This document shows positions 1 through 9,246 of a stretch of DNA of 64,000 nt, in pieces. Numbering within the stretch: the first letter of the stretch is position 1; each line of letters starts with the position of its first letter. Source of the DNA: Herminiimonas fonticola (GTDB lineage: Bacteria > Pseudomonadota > Gammaproteobacteria > Burkholderiales > Burkholderiaceae_D). Both the position numbers and the translations under genes were made by a program. The DNA lies in NCBI RefSeq assembly GCF_003293745.1, contig NZ_PTLZ01000002.1, positions 124,001-188,000 on the forward strand, in the 5' to 3' direction. A model generated the notes under the pieces. That model saw only the letters and a program-made list of their open reading frames with translations. It was not told the origin of the DNA and searched no databases.

Positions 1-1094
1 AGATATTGCAGCCTGTGTTCGAGATTGCGCAGGAAGGTGTACGCATGCAGCAATTGGGCTACGACTTCCGGTTTGAACAATTCTTTTTCGGCCAGTGTGC
101 GCAAGGTGCTGCGCGTTGAACGATCGCGCAAGGCGGCGTCGCGCCCACCACGTATCAATTGGTGTACTTGTGCGAGGAATTCAATTTCGCGTATGCCGCC
201 GCGCCCCAGCTTGACGTTATTGCTGCGATCGGGGTGGCGCGCTTCCTGGCGCGTAACTTCGGCGCGTATCTGCGCATGCATATTGCGGATCGCATCAATG
301 GAGCCGTAATCCAGATAACGTCTGTAGATAAAAGGCCGGGTGATTTTTTCCAGAGCCGCGATGTCGGACGGCTTGCCGGTTAGTGCGCGCGCCTTGACCC
401 ATGCATAGCGCTCCCATTCGCGGCCTTGCACGATCAGGTATTCCTCCACCATATTGAAGCTGGCGGCCAGCGGGCCGGATGCGCCGTTCGGGCGCAAGGC
501 CATATCAACGCGGAAGGTGAAGCCGTCTTCGGTGATTTCCGACAGAGCGGCTATCAATTTCTTGCCTAAGCGGACAAAGAATTCGTGGTTCGACAATTGT
601 CTTTGTTCGGGCGTGGTGGTGACGGTTTCACCATCTTCGGGATAAACGAAGATCAGGTCGATATCTGAAGAAACGTTCAATTCTCCGCCGCCCAGTTTGC
701 CCATGCCGAGCACGATCATTTCCTGCTGCTCGCCTGATTCTGCGCCTATGGGCGTGCCATGGCTGGCAATCATCTCGGTCGTGACGGCAGCCAAATGTGT
801 CTGCACTGCAAAATCGCCAAAGGCCGTCATCGTGTCGACTACTTCGGCCAAGTCGGCCAGTCCGCTCAGATCGCGCTGGATCAGTGTCGAAATGATCAGA
901 TTGCGCAAGCGCCGCATTGCCGCCGGCAGGGAGGCGCCTGCATCTGTTTCGGTTTGTAAGATTTCAGCGAAGATGGCCGAGTTCAGGGATAATCTGCCGA
1001 CTTCGGCAACCTTTTGCGCGCGGGATGCGTCAGCGTTAATCCATCGGGAATAGAACCGGGAAGCAGAAACTGGAGTCAAAGATAGGTTAGGCAC
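1..1094 (-). CDS. glnE: Glutamine synthetase adenylyltransferase GlnE, N-terminal part (runs off left edge)
   Basis: Bifunctional enzyme that adenylylates and deadenylylates glutamine synthetase in nitrogen control. Translation of the reverse strand gives the nucleotidyltransferase signature GMGKLGGGELNVSSD followed by DLIFVYPEDG, then DMALRPNG and a GRGGIREIEF stretch, all typical of GlnE. Only about 364 of the usual 900 or more residues are inside the window; the C-terminus lies to the left. The start chosen is GTG at 1094 (protein begins VPNLSLTPVSASRF), because a stop codon lies in frame a few codons upstream and no ATG intervenes. It is divergent from yhdP, with about 125 bases between the two starts. 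The family call is very secure; the exact start is less so. Confidence 0.93.
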   Translation of the reverse strand, partial: MPNLSLTPVSASRFYSRWINADASRAQKVAEVGRLSLNSAIFAEILQTETDAGASLPAAMRRLRNLIISTLIQRDLSGLADLAEVVDTMTAFGDFAVQTHLAAVTTEMIASHGTPIGAESGEQQEMIVLGMGKLGGGELNVSSDIDLIFVYPEDGETVTTTPEQRQLSNHEFFVRLGKKLIAALSEITEDGFTFRVDMALRPNGASGPLAASFNMVEEYLIVQGREWERYAWVKARALTGKPSDIAALEKITRPFIYRRYLDYGSIDAIRNMHAQIRAEVTRQEARHPDRSNNVKLGRGGIREIEFLAQVHQLIRGGRDAALRDRSTRSTLRTLAEKELFKPEVVAQLLHAYTFLRNLEHRLQY

Positions 1095-1220
1095 GGGCTT
1101 GGGAGTATCCTAGAGTTCTTGTCGTTGAGCTTGAGGTAAAAGCTTTGTTTTATTTATGCCAGCCGATTGCCAGCCAGCCTGTTTTATTCTACGCGAAGTA
1201 GATTTGCCGACCTTTGATTG

Positions 1221-4200
1221 ATGCATATAGATCCACGCCCACCTGAACAGACCCTGATTGCCAATCGGCTGCAGCTATGCTGGCGCGCGATCCAACAATC
1301 GGCTCGCGCTACCAATAGCGTCGGTTGCCGTCTTCTCGGCTGGCTGTTGAAGTTGCTGGTCGTTGCCTACTTCATCTTCTGCGCGCTCTTCCTTACCTTG
1401 CGTTATGCAGTCTTGCCGCAAATTTCCGCTTACCGCGTCGATGTGGAACAAGTCGCGACCAAAGCGATAGGGCGCCAGGTTTCGATAGAAACCATTGCCG
1501 CATCGTGGCACGGTTTGCGTCCATATTTATCGCTGAGCAATGTCGTGGTCTACGACAAGGACGGCGGAACGGCCTTGCAATTGCCTGCGGTTTCGGCGAC
1601 GGTTTCCTGGTGGTCACTGGTGGTTGCCGATTTGCGTCTGCACAATCTGGAGATCGACAAACCGAACATGGATGTGCAGCGCGATGCAAACGGCAATTTT
1701 TATGTTGCCGGCTTGTTGGTCGATTTAAAAAAAGAGGGTGATGGCAAGGCTGCCAACTGGATACTGTCGCAACGCGAGATTCGCATCAAGGATGGGCAAT
1801 TGCGCTGGCAGGATAATTTACGCCAGGCTCCGGAATTACTGCTGAGTCACGTCAACATCGTCTTGCATAACGAAGGACGGCACCATCAGTTTGCAGTGAA
1901 AGCAACGCCACCTGCTGAGATTGCTGCACCTCTCGATATACGTGCCAATTTCTATCACCCGATTTTTTCTCAAAAAATTTCCGATGCATCGCGCTGGACC
2001 GGTCAGCTATATACCGATTTGCGCGATAGCGACCTGGCGGCATGGAAGACTTATCTCGATTTCCCTTTTGATCTGCAGCAAGCCAAAGGCTCTATGCGCG
2101 CCTGGCTGTCCTTTGATCGTGCGCAAGTTGCCGACTTCACTGCCGATTTGAGTTTGTCGGATGTGGCTGTGCAATTACGCAAGAATATGGCGCCGCTGGC
2201 ATTGGCCAATGCAAATGGACGGATTTCTGTGCGCGAGACTCTGGATGGCGGATCTCGCGATGGCGTGCCGACTTTCGGGACGCAGGGACATACGATTTCA
2301 GTGGTGGATTTTTCTCTGCAAACTGTCGATGGTTTGAGCTTGCCCAAAACCACGATGAGCGAGCATTACGTTGCCGCCAAAAAAGGCGCGCCAGAACGGA
2401 TGGAAATTCAAGCGAAATCGCTGGATCTGCAAGCGTGGACCAATTTTGCCGGACGCTTGCCTTTGCCGGAAACGCAGTTGCGCCTGCTGCAGGATTTTGC
2501 GCCGCGCGGCAAGCTGAAAGATTTTTCAGCGCAATGGCAGGGCGCGTATCCGAATATTTCTTCCTACAAGATCAAAGGCGATTTTGTAGGCTTGGCGATG
2601 AGTGCACAAGCAGCCCGTCTGGCGCGTGCCGCTAGCGCCAACTTGCCGGCGCAAGCTGCCATCCCTGCAATTCCCGGTTTTGAGAATTTGACTGGTCATG
2701 TCGATGCGAGCAATCAGGGCGGGACATTCACGCTGGCATCGGAAAAAATCAAACTGGATTTGCCTGGTTATTTCACAGAACCGAAGATCGATCTTGATGC
2801 ATTGAAAGTGGATGCGAAATGGACCTTCCAGAAAAACGATCAGTTGCTGCTGGAATTGCAAAAGATGAGTTTTGCACGTCAGGGTTTGGTCGGGTCGTTT
2901 GCCGGCACGCAGTTGATGTCTATGCAAAGCCAAGTGCCCCATGCGCTGGGCACCATCGATTTGACCGGTAGTTTGACCGGGTTGGAACTGAACAAGGTAC
3001 GCGATTACCTGCCATTGGCCATGAACGAACATTTCCGCTCGTGGCTGGGCAGCGCCTTGATTGATGGCACGCTACGCGATGGCTACCTCAAGGTCAAAGG
3101 CGATTTGAATCATTTCCCGTTCCGTACGCAAAAGCTAGGTGAAAAACCGAAAGGCGAATTCATTTTCGGCGGCAAGATCGATAACGGTGGTTTGAACTAC
3201 GCACCCGATATGTTTGGCAAAGACGGCAAGGTGCCGCTGTGGCCTTTGCTGGAAAAAGTCAAAGGGACAATTCTGTTCGACCGTACCCGTATGGAAATCA
3301 AGGGCGAAAGCGGCAAAACCCACGGCGCAGAAGTATCGAATGTGAAAGCAGTGATTGCGGATTTGCTGGCAAACGATCCTGTGCTCGAAATCGATGGTCA
3401 TGCAGCTGGTACCTTGCAGGACATGGTGCAATACACGGTAGACAGTCCGGTTGCAGGCTGGATAGGGCACTTCACCGATGAAACCAAAGCAACCGGCAAC
3501 GCCACGCTCGCGCTGAGTCTGAAATTGCCGCTGAATCAAATGATAGAAGCCAAGGTGCAGGGCGCGCTGAAGTTTGCCAACAATAATGTGATTTTGCAGA
3601 ATGGCATTCCATCCTTGATGCAGGCAAACGGCCAGCTGGATTTCGATGAAAAGGGGCTAACCCTGAAGGGTATCAAGGCAAATTTCCTCGGTGGTCCTTT
3701 GACTGTCGCCGGCGGTACGCAAAAAGACGGCAATATTTTGATCAAGGCAGACGGCACGATCACGGCTGCCGGTTTGCGCAAGAACTATCCCGCGCCAGCG
3801 ATGCAAAAACTGATAGACAAAATAAGTGGCAGCACACGCTTTGGTGTCGCTATCAGTGTCAAGAGCAAGCGAGTCGAGATTGTGGTCGATTCCAATTTGC
3901 GCGGCTTGGGTCTGGCTTTCCCTGCACCTTTGCAAAAATCGGCGAAGGATGCGTTGCCCTTGAAGATAGAACAAGCCAGCCTGCTATCCGACAACGCGGC
4001 GGTCATGCGTGACGGTATCAAGCTTTCATTGGGTTCATCGATGGTGGCTAGTTATCTACGCGAAAAAAATGCAAACGATTTTGCCGCCGCCTGGCGTTTG
4101 GTACGTGGCGGCATAGGCGTCAATACGCCGGCACCTGAACCGGATAGCGGCTTGATGGTGAACGTCAATCTGCGTTCGCTGAATATTGACGAGTGGATCG

Positions 4201-5429
4201 GTGTCGCGTCGTCGCTTACTGCGACGAGCGGCAAGCCTGAACAAAAGAAAATTGCAGACTCGTCAGACGCACTCAATATGTCGCAATACGTGGAGCCGAA
4301 TGTGCTTGCTGCGCGTGCTAACGAATTGATTTTGATGGGCAAGAAATTCGACGACGTCGTGGTTGGTGTATCCCATGAAACCAGCGTGTGGCAGGCCAAT
4401 ATCGACTCGGCGCAGGCATCGGGTTATCTAACCTGGGTCGAGTCTTCGTCCGGTCGTGGTTTGGGTAAAGTCACCGCGCGTCTGGCGTCTATGGTGATCC
4501 CTAAATCAGTTGGCTCGGACGTCAAGAATTTAATGGACGGTGTAGACAGCACGACAGAAATGCCGGCGCTGGATGTGGTCGCCGAGAACTTTGAATTGTT
4601 CGGCAAGAAGCTCGGACGCCTTGAACTACTCGCAAATTATGTGCGCGCAACAGAAGGGCGTGAGTGGCGCATACGCAATCTGTCGCTTGCCAATCCGGAT
4701 GCGACTCTGACGGCTAAAGGAAACTGGTTGGCGAAAAATGGCGGTAACGTTTCCAGCCTCGATTACAGTTTGAATATCACGAACGCCGGCAATCTGTTGA
4801 ATCGTTTTGGCTTTGTCGATGTGCTGCGTGGTGGCAAGGGCAAGATGGACGGTGATATCAGCTGGAAAGGTTTGCCGTTTTCATTTGATATTCCCAGCTT
4901 GTCCGGCAACATCAATCTCGACATTGCATCCGGACAGTTCCTGAAGGTTGAGCCGGGTGCTGCCAAGCTGCTCGGGGTATTGAGTTTGCAATCGATACCA
5001 CGTCGCTTGACGCTGGATTTTCGTGATGTGTTTTCAGAAGGTTTTGCATTTGACGGCATTAACGGTAGTGCGCGCATTTCCAATGGCGTGGCGAGCACTG
5101 ACAACCTCAAGATGCGCGGTGTCAGCGCAACGGTACTAATAGACGGTACCGCCAATATCACCAAGGAGTCGCAGAATCTGCGTGCGGTTGTGATACCAGA
5201 AATAAATGCGGGTGCCGCGTCGGTTGCGTATGCCTTGGCGATCAATCCTGTCATCGGTGCCGGCACTTTCCTGGCGCAGTTATTCCTGCGTGAACCGCTG
5301 GCGCGTGCATTCACGTTTGAATATGCGATTACCGGACCATGGAGCGATCCAAACGTGAGCAAGGTCGATCGCAAGGCGGAACCGGCCGCGCCAAAATCAG
5401 GCATTGCAGAACCCAGCATAGAGGGCTGA
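1221..5429 (+). CDS. yhdP: YhdP family AsmA-like inner-membrane protein
   Basis: Very large (1402 aa) protein of the YhdP/TIGR02099 family. It has one N-terminal membrane segment (about residues 38-62, LLGWLLKLLVVAYFIF region) and a long periplasmic beta-rich remainder made of repeated DUF3971/AsmA-like units ending in an AsmA C-terminal block (AQLFLREPLARAFTFEYAI). Family members are proposed to bridge inner and outer membranes and to carry phospholipids outward. I start at the ATG at 1221; a TTG directly before it is also in frame. The downstream nitrilase starts four bases after the stop (GAGGG ribosome site inside the yhdP end), so the two are probably cotranscribed. Confidence 0.9.
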   Translation: MHIDPRPPEQTLIANRLQLCWRAIQQSARATNSVGCRLLGWLLKLLVVAYFIFCALFLTLRYAVLPQISAYRVDVEQVATKAIGRQVSIETIAASWHGLRPYLSLSNVVVYDKDGGTALQLPAVSATVSWWSLVVADLRLHNLEIDKPNMDVQRDANGNFYVAGLLVDLKKEGDGKAANWILSQREIRIKDGQLRWQDNLRQAPELLLSHVNIVLHNEGRHHQFAVKATPPAEIAAPLDIRANFYHPIFSQKISDASRWTGQLYTDLRDSDLAAWKTYLDFPFDLQQAKGSMRAWLSFDRAQVADFTADLSLSDVAVQLRKNMAPLALANANGRISVRETLDGGSRDGVPTFGTQGHTISVVDFSLQTVDGLSLPKTTMSEHYVAAKKGAPERMEIQAKSLDLQAWTNFAGRLPLPETQLRLLQDFAPRGKLKDFSAQWQGAYPNISSYKIKGDFVGLAMSAQAARLARAASANLPAQAAIPAIPGFENLTGHVDASNQGGTFTLASEKIKLDLPGYFTEPKIDLDALKVDAKWTFQKNDQLLLELQKMSFARQGLVGSFAGTQLMSMQSQVPHALGTIDLTGSLTGLELNKVRDYLPLAMNEHFRSWLGSALIDGTLRDGYLKVKGDLNHFPFRTQKLGEKPKGEFIFGGKIDNGGLNYAPDMFGKDGKVPLWPLLEKVKGTILFDRTRMEIKGESGKTHGAEVSNVKAVIADLLANDPVLEIDGHAAGTLQDMVQYTVDSPVAGWIGHFTDETKATGNATLALSLKLPLNQMIEAKVQGALKFANNNVILQNGIPSLMQANGQLDFDEKGLTLKGIKANFLGGPLTVAGGTQKDGNILIKADGTITAAGLRKNYPAPAMQKLIDKISGSTRFGVAISVKSKRVEIVVDSNLRGLGLAFPAPLQKSAKDALPLKIEQASLLSDNAAVMRDGIKLSLGSSMVASYLREKNANDFAAAWRLVRGGIGVNTPAPEPDSGLMVNVNLRSLNIDEWIGVASSLTATSGKPEQKKIADSSDALNMSQYVEPNVLAARANELILMGKKFDDVVVGVSHETSVWQANIDSAQASGYLTWVESSSGRGLGKVTARLASMVIPKSVGSDVKNLMDGVDSTTEMPALDVVAENFELFGKKLGRLELLANYVRATEGREWRIRNLSLANPDATLTAKGNWLAKNGGNVSSLDYSLNITNAGNLLNRFGFVDVLRGGKGKMDGDISWKGLPFSFDIPSLSGNINLDIASGQFLKVEPGAAKLLGVLSLQSIPRRLTLDFRDVFSEGFAFDGINGSARISNGVASTDNLKMRGVSATVLIDGTANITKESQNLRAVVIPEINAGAASVAYALAINPVIGAGTFLAQLFLREPLARAFTFEYAITGPWSDPNVSKVDRKAEPAAPKSGIAEPSIEG

Positions 5430-5432
5430 ATC

Positions 5433-6242
5433 ATGACCAATTCCCTGACACGTGTAGCTGCCATACAAATGGTCTCTACACCTTCGGTTGAAGAAAATAT
5501 CGCTACTGCACGTCGCTTGATTGCAGACGCCGCACGCCAGGGCGCGAATCTTGTTCTGCTGCCTGAATATTGGGCGGCCATGGGCATGCATGAAAACGAC
5601 AAGCTGGGTTTGGCGGAGCAAATTGATGTCGGGCCTATTCAAAGCTTCATGGCTGAAACTGCACGCGAACATCAAGTGTGGTTGATAGGCGGTACCTTGC
5701 CGATGGCTGCATCGGTAGCCGACAAGGTATTGAATACGATGATGGTCTACAACCCGGCTGGCGAGCGGATAAAGCGTTACGACAAGATTCATTTGTTCAG
5801 CTTTACCAAGGGTGCGGAATCGTACGACGAGGCACGCACCATCGCGCAAGGCACAGAAGTCACAAGCTTCGATGCACCTTTCGGCAAAGTGGGTTTGTCG
5901 GTTTGCTACGACTTGCGTTTTCCCGAGTTGTATCGCGCGATGGGCGACTGCACACTGATCGTTGTGCCGGCTGCATTTACCTATACAACCGGCAAGGCAC
6001 ATTGGGAAATTTTGTTGCGCGCACGTGCCATCGAAAATCAATGTTATGTGCTGGCAGCTGCGCAAGGTGGACGTCATCAAAACGGCCGCACGACATGGGG
6101 ACACAGCATGCTGATTGATCCGTGGGGTGAAATCAAGGCAGTGTTGCCAGACGGCGAAGGCCTTGTAATCGGCGATATCGAACCCAACTATTTATCCGGT
6201 ATCCGGGAAAATCTTCCAGCCTTGAAACACCGCAAGCTGTAA
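5433..6242 (+). CDS. Carbon-nitrogen hydrolase (Nit1/YbeM-like nitrilase superfamily)
   Basis: A 269-residue nitrilase-superfamily hydrolase acting on C-N bonds. The Glu-Lys-Cys triad is visible: E45 in LLPEYWA, K118 in RYDKIHLF and C158 in GLSVCYDLRFPELYR. The length and the RYDKIHLFSF motif fit the Nit/YbeM branch, whose better studied members repair deaminated glutathione; the substrate here is inferred by family only. It follows yhdP by three bases, and tldD begins 100 bases downstream, an order (yhdP, nitrilase, tldD) common in proteobacteria. A hairpin with arms at 6222-6230 and 6253-6261 spans the stop codon but has no T-run. Confidence 0.9.
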   Translation: MTNSLTRVAAIQMVSTPSVEENIATARRLIADAARQGANLVLLPEYWAAMGMHENDKLGLAEQIDVGPIQSFMAETAREHQVWLIGGTLPMAASVADKVLNTMMVYNPAGERIKRYDKIHLFSFTKGAESYDEARTIAQGTEVTSFDAPFGKVGLSVCYDLRFPELYRAMGDCTLIVVPAAFTYTTGKAHWEILLRARAIENQCYVLAAAQGGRHQNGRTTWGHSMLIDPWGEIKAVLPDGEGLVIGDIEPNYLSGIRENLPALKHRKL

Positions 6243-6342
6243 CTGCATTGCAGTGTTTCAAGGGGCTTTGAGCCAGATGCTCTACAATTCGTTATCCGAA
6301 TCAATTTTGTTTGCGCATCAACGCGCAAATGGCAAATAAACA

Positions 6343-7803
6343 ATGACTCCATTTGAACCAAATCTGAAAACCCTTGCCGTTGCGCGCGATGTATTGCTGA
6401 CGCCTTTCGGCCTGGACGAATCCATCCTGATCAAGACCTTGGGAACGATGTTTACGCATCGCGTCGATTACGCAGATTTGTATTTCCAGTTTACGAAGAG
6501 TGAAGGCTGGAGTCTGGAAGAAGGCATAGTCAAAACCGGCAGCTTCTCTATCGACCAGGGTGTCGGTGTGCGCGCGGTATCCGGCGACAAGACAGCTTTC
6601 TCGTATTCGGATGAAATCTCCGAACGTGCATTGAATGAAGCAGCGATTGCGACGCGCACGATTGCGCGTCAGGGCGCAGGCAAGATCAAAGTGGCTTCAG
6701 CGATACAACAAGTAGGTGGTCGCGATCTGTATTTGCCGAATGATCCATTGACATCGCTGGACGCAACAGAAAAAGTAAAACTGCTGGAAAAAATCGAACG
6801 CATCGCACGCGCAAAAGATCCGCGCGTAGTGCAAGTGATGGCTGGCCTCGCTGGTGAATACGATGTCGTTCTTGTCGTACGCAGTGATGGCGTGTTGGCC
6901 GCTGATATTCGTCCACTGGTGCGTGTCTCGATCACAGTGATTGCAGAACAGAACGGTAGGCGCGAAATGGGTTCCAGCGGTGGTGGCGGTCGCTACAGCT
7001 ATGGCTATTTCAGTGATGAATTGCTGGAGAAATATGCGAGCGAAGCTGTCGCTTCCGCACTGGTCAATCTTGAAGCGCGTCCGGCTCCTGCCGGTCCGAT
7101 GACAGTCGTACTCGGACCTGGCTGGCCAGGCGTGTTGTTACATGAAGCGATTGGCCATGGACTGGAAGGCGATTTCAATCGCAAGGGTTCCAGCGCATTC
7201 TCCGGTCGTATCGGTGAACGCGTTGCTGCCAAAGGCGTGACGGTAGTCGATGACGGCACCATCGCCGATAGACGGGGTTCGCTGAACATCGATGATGAAG
7301 GCAATCCTACCCAATGCACGACGCTGATCGAAGACGGTATCTTGAAGGGCTATATTCAAGACACGATGAACGCACGCTTGATGAAGATGCCTGTCACAGG
7401 CAACGCGCGTCGTGAATCCTTCGCGCATCTGCCTATGCCGCGTATGACGAATACTTACATGCTCGGTGGCGACAAAGACCCGGCGGAAATTCTGGCATCG
7501 GTAAAAAATGGTTTGTACGCAGTCAATTTTGGCGGCGGTCAGGTCGATATTACCAACGGCAAGTTCGTGTTCTCGGCGAGTGAAGCCTACATGATCGAAA
7601 ACGGTAAAGTCACGTATCCGGTCAAGGGTGCAACCCTGATCGGTAACGGTCCGGATGTATTGAACCGTGTCTCGATGATAGGTAACGATATGCGCCTGGA
7701 CAGCGGTGTTGGCGTTTGCGGCAAGGAAGGTCAGAGCGTGCCGGTAGGCGTCGGTCAGCCGACCTTGCGCATCGACGGCGTGACCGTAGGCGGAACGGCT
7801 TGA
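6343..7803 (+). CDS. tldD: Metalloprotease TldD
   Basis: 486-residue TldD subunit of the TldD/TldE (PmbA) peptidase, which degrades unfolded peptides and matures some ribosomally made peptides. The zinc site HExxxH is at residues 267-272 (HEAIGH), and the C-terminal glycine-rich block with [14 protein letters not shown] matches TldD rather than TldE. The ATG at 6343 has no strong ribosome site but fits the family N-terminus (FGLDESIL). No tldE/pmbA is present in the window. A hairpin (arms 7810-7818 and 7834-7842) directly after the stop may end the transcript. Confidence 0.95.
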   Translation: MTPFEPNLKTLAVARDVLLTPFGLDESILIKTLGTMFTHRVDYADLYFQFTKSEGWSLEEGIVKTGSFSIDQGVGVRAVSGDKTAFSYSDEISERALNEAAIATRTIARQGAGKIKVASAIQQVGGRDLYLPNDPLTSLDATEKVKLLEKIERIARAKDPRVVQVMAGLAGEYDVVLVVRSDGVLAADIRPLVRVSITVIAEQNGRREMGSSGGGGRYSYGYFSDELLEKYASEAVASALVNLEARPAPAGPMTVVLGPGWPGVLLHEAIGHGLEGDFNRKGSSAFSGRIGERVAAKGVTVVDDGTIADRRGSLNIDDEGNPTQCTTLIEDGILKGYIQDTMNARLMKMPVTGNARRESFAHLPMPRMTNTYMLGGDKDPAEILASVKNGLYAVNFGGGQVDITNGKFVFSASEAYMIENGKVTYPVKGATLIGNGPDVLNRVSMIGNDMRLDSGVGVCGKEGQSVPVGVGQPTLRIDGVTVGGTA

Positions 7804-7809
7804 TGTTTG

Positions 7810-7842
7810 TTGGCATTCTTCCAAAATTTGTTTGAATGCCAA
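7810..7842 (+). terminator. Hairpin after tldD
   Basis: Inverted repeat TTGGCATTC / GAATGCCAA, a perfect 9-bp stem with a 15-base loop, begins seven bases after the tldD stop. The T-tract after it is weak, so this may be a 3'-end stabiliser or an inefficient terminator rather than a strong intrinsic one. Confidence 0.45.
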
Positions 7843-7922
7843 GCCATTTTCCAAGCTTTTCTTGCCAAATCACCTGAATTATTGCAATATTACCGACAGA
7901 TCAAACAGAATTCAGTATAGAT

Positions 7923-7994
7923 ATGACTGCTTCGCGCTTCCAATTTTATTTTTACTTTAGCTATTCCAGCCCAACGGCGGTGGAGAAGCGGTAA
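7923..7994 (+). CDS. Putative Phe/Tyr-rich leader peptide of aroG
   Basis: A 23-codon reading frame (ATG 7923, TAA 7992-7994) starting MTASR and continuing FQFYFYFSY, then SSPTAVEKR. Residues 6-14 hold four Phe and three Tyr, far above chance, and the products of the shikimate pathway that AroG begins include exactly these amino acids. The codons after the run (Ala-Val, 7977-7982) overlap the GGCGGT segment (7976-7981) that can pair with ACCGCC (8035-8040) and thereby block the terminator before aroG. This is the classical layout of a leader peptide for ribosome-mediated attenuation. No good Shine-Dalgarno sequence is seen before the ATG, which is the main weakness. It is shorter than usual gene-finder limits. 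Confidence 0.72.
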   Translation: MTASRFQFYFYFSYSSPTAVEKR

Positions 7995-8057
7995 GCGCGC
8001 AGGTAAAAAAGCTTAAACCGAAATTCTTTAAATAACCGCCCGCGATGGCGGTTTTTT
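7976..8057 (+). promoter_or_regulatory. Transcription attenuator in the aroG leader
   Basis: Three short segments can pair in two exclusive ways. GGCGGT at 7976-7981 (inside the leader peptide) is complementary to ACCGCC at 8035-8040, forming an antiterminator. The same ACCGCC, extended to AACCGCC from 8034, pairs with GGCGGTT at 8047-8053 around a six-base loop, followed by a T-tract, forming an intrinsic terminator. A ribosome stalled at the Phe/Tyr codons (7938-7964) would leave the first segment free; one that reaches the stop codon would cover it. The terminator ends about 35 bases before the aroG start. Confidence 0.7.
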
Positions 8058-8092
8058 ATTTTTTGCAGAACAGATTTTGACCGGAGAAAAAC

Positions 8093-9157
8093 ATGCCACG
8101 CACAGATGATTTACGGATTAAAGAAATGAAAGAATTGACACCGCCGTCGCATTTGATCCGCGAACTGGGCGTTTCCGAAAAAGCAGAGACGACCGCTGCC
8201 GATGCGCGCATTGCATTGCATCGGATCTTGCACGGCCAGGATGATCGTCTGATGGTGGTGATCGGGCCATGCTCCATACACGACACCACAGCTGCGATGG
8301 AATACGCAAATCGTCTGGTGAAAGAACGTGCACGTTTTGCCGGTGAACTGGAAATCGTGATGCGCGTCTATTTCGAGAAGCCACGCACCACGGTCGGCTG
8401 GAAGGGTTTGATCAACGATCCGTACATGGACAACAGCTTCCGCATTAATGAAGGTTTGCACATTGCGCGTGAACTGCTATTGAACATCAATGAACTCGGC
8501 CTGCCGGCGGGTACTGAGTTCCTTGACGTCATCAGTCCGCAATACATTGCCGACCTGATCAGTTGGGGCGCGATCGGTGCACGCACGACAGAATCACAGA
8601 TTCATCGCGAACTGGCTTCCGGTTTGTCCTGCCCTGTCGGTTTCAAGAACGGTACCGACGGTAACGTGAAAATTGCAGTCGATGCGATCAAGGCTGCATC
8701 GCAGCCGCATCATTTCCTGTCAGTCACCAAAGGTGGTCATTCGGCAATCGTTTCGACCAGCGGCAATGAAGATTGCCACGTCATTTTGCGCGGCGGTAAG
8801 ACGCCTAACTATGATGCAGTCAGTGTCGAACAAGCTTGCAAGGATATCGCAGCGAACGGCCTGGCATCGCGTTTGATGATAGATACCTCGCACGCCAACA
8901 GCTCGAAAAAACCGGAAAACCAAATCCCGGTGTGCGCTGATATCGCAAAGCAGGTTGCCGGTGGCGATACGCGTATCGTCGGCGTGATGATCGAGTCGCA
9001 TCTGGTTGCTGGTCGCCAGGATCTGATTCCGGGCAAGGAACTGGTTTATGGTCAATCGGTAACGGACGGTTGCATCAGCTGGGAAGATAGCCTGGGTGTA
9101 TTGGAAGGCTTGGCAGAAGCGGTCAAACAACGTCGTCTGAAAGATCCGGACGCATAA
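8093..9157 (+). CDS. aroG: 3-deoxy-7-phosphoheptulonate synthase, AroG type
   Basis: First enzyme of the shikimate pathway (phosphoenolpyruvate plus erythrose 4-phosphate to DAHP), class I, 354 aa as in E. coli AroG/F/H. Visible signatures are GPCSIHD (residues 58-64), the YFEKPRTTVGWKG block, GARTTESQIHRE, and the C-terminal DTSHANSSKKPENQ and MIESHLVAGRQ segments. The ribosome site CGGAGA precedes the ATG at 8093. The leader upstream carries a Phe/Tyr-rich peptide and a terminator, so expression is probably tuned by charged tRNA-Phe and tRNA-Tyr supply in addition to any feedback inhibition. A strong palindromic terminator follows. Confidence 0.97.
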   Translation: MPRTDDLRIKEMKELTPPSHLIRELGVSEKAETTAADARIALHRILHGQDDRLMVVIGPCSIHDTTAAMEYANRLVKERARFAGELEIVMRVYFEKPRTTVGWKGLINDPYMDNSFRINEGLHIARELLLNINELGLPAGTEFLDVISPQYIADLISWGAIGARTTESQIHRELASGLSCPVGFKNGTDGNVKIAVDAIKAASQPHHFLSVTKGGHSAIVSTSGNEDCHVILRGGKTPNYDAVSVEQACKDIAANGLASRLMIDTSHANSSKKPENQIPVCADIAKQVAGGDTRIVGVMIESHLVAGRQDLIPGKELVYGQSVTDGCISWEDSLGVLEGLAEAVKQRRLKDPDA

Positions 9158-9200
9158 GCGATAGCAGTAGAAGCAGTCGCAGAACTTGCAGCAGAAAATA

Positions 9201-9233
9201 AAAACGGGCACTGAATTCAGTGCCCGTTTTTTT
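9201..9233. terminator. Bidirectional terminator between aroG and the aspartic protease
   Basis: Perfect palindrome AAAACGGGCACTGAA / TTCAGTGCCCGTTTT followed by further Ts. It has A-runs on one side and T-runs on the other, so it can serve both the rightward aroG and the leftward protease gene. Confidence 0.9.
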
Positions 9234-9246
9234 ATTGCATCCGACT

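Noticed and set aside
4763-5602. 279-codon frame on the minus strand inside yhdP
   Set aside because: It lies opposite the conserved yhdP C-terminus and nitrilase start, lacks a ribosome site and gives no family-like protein; a shadow frame.
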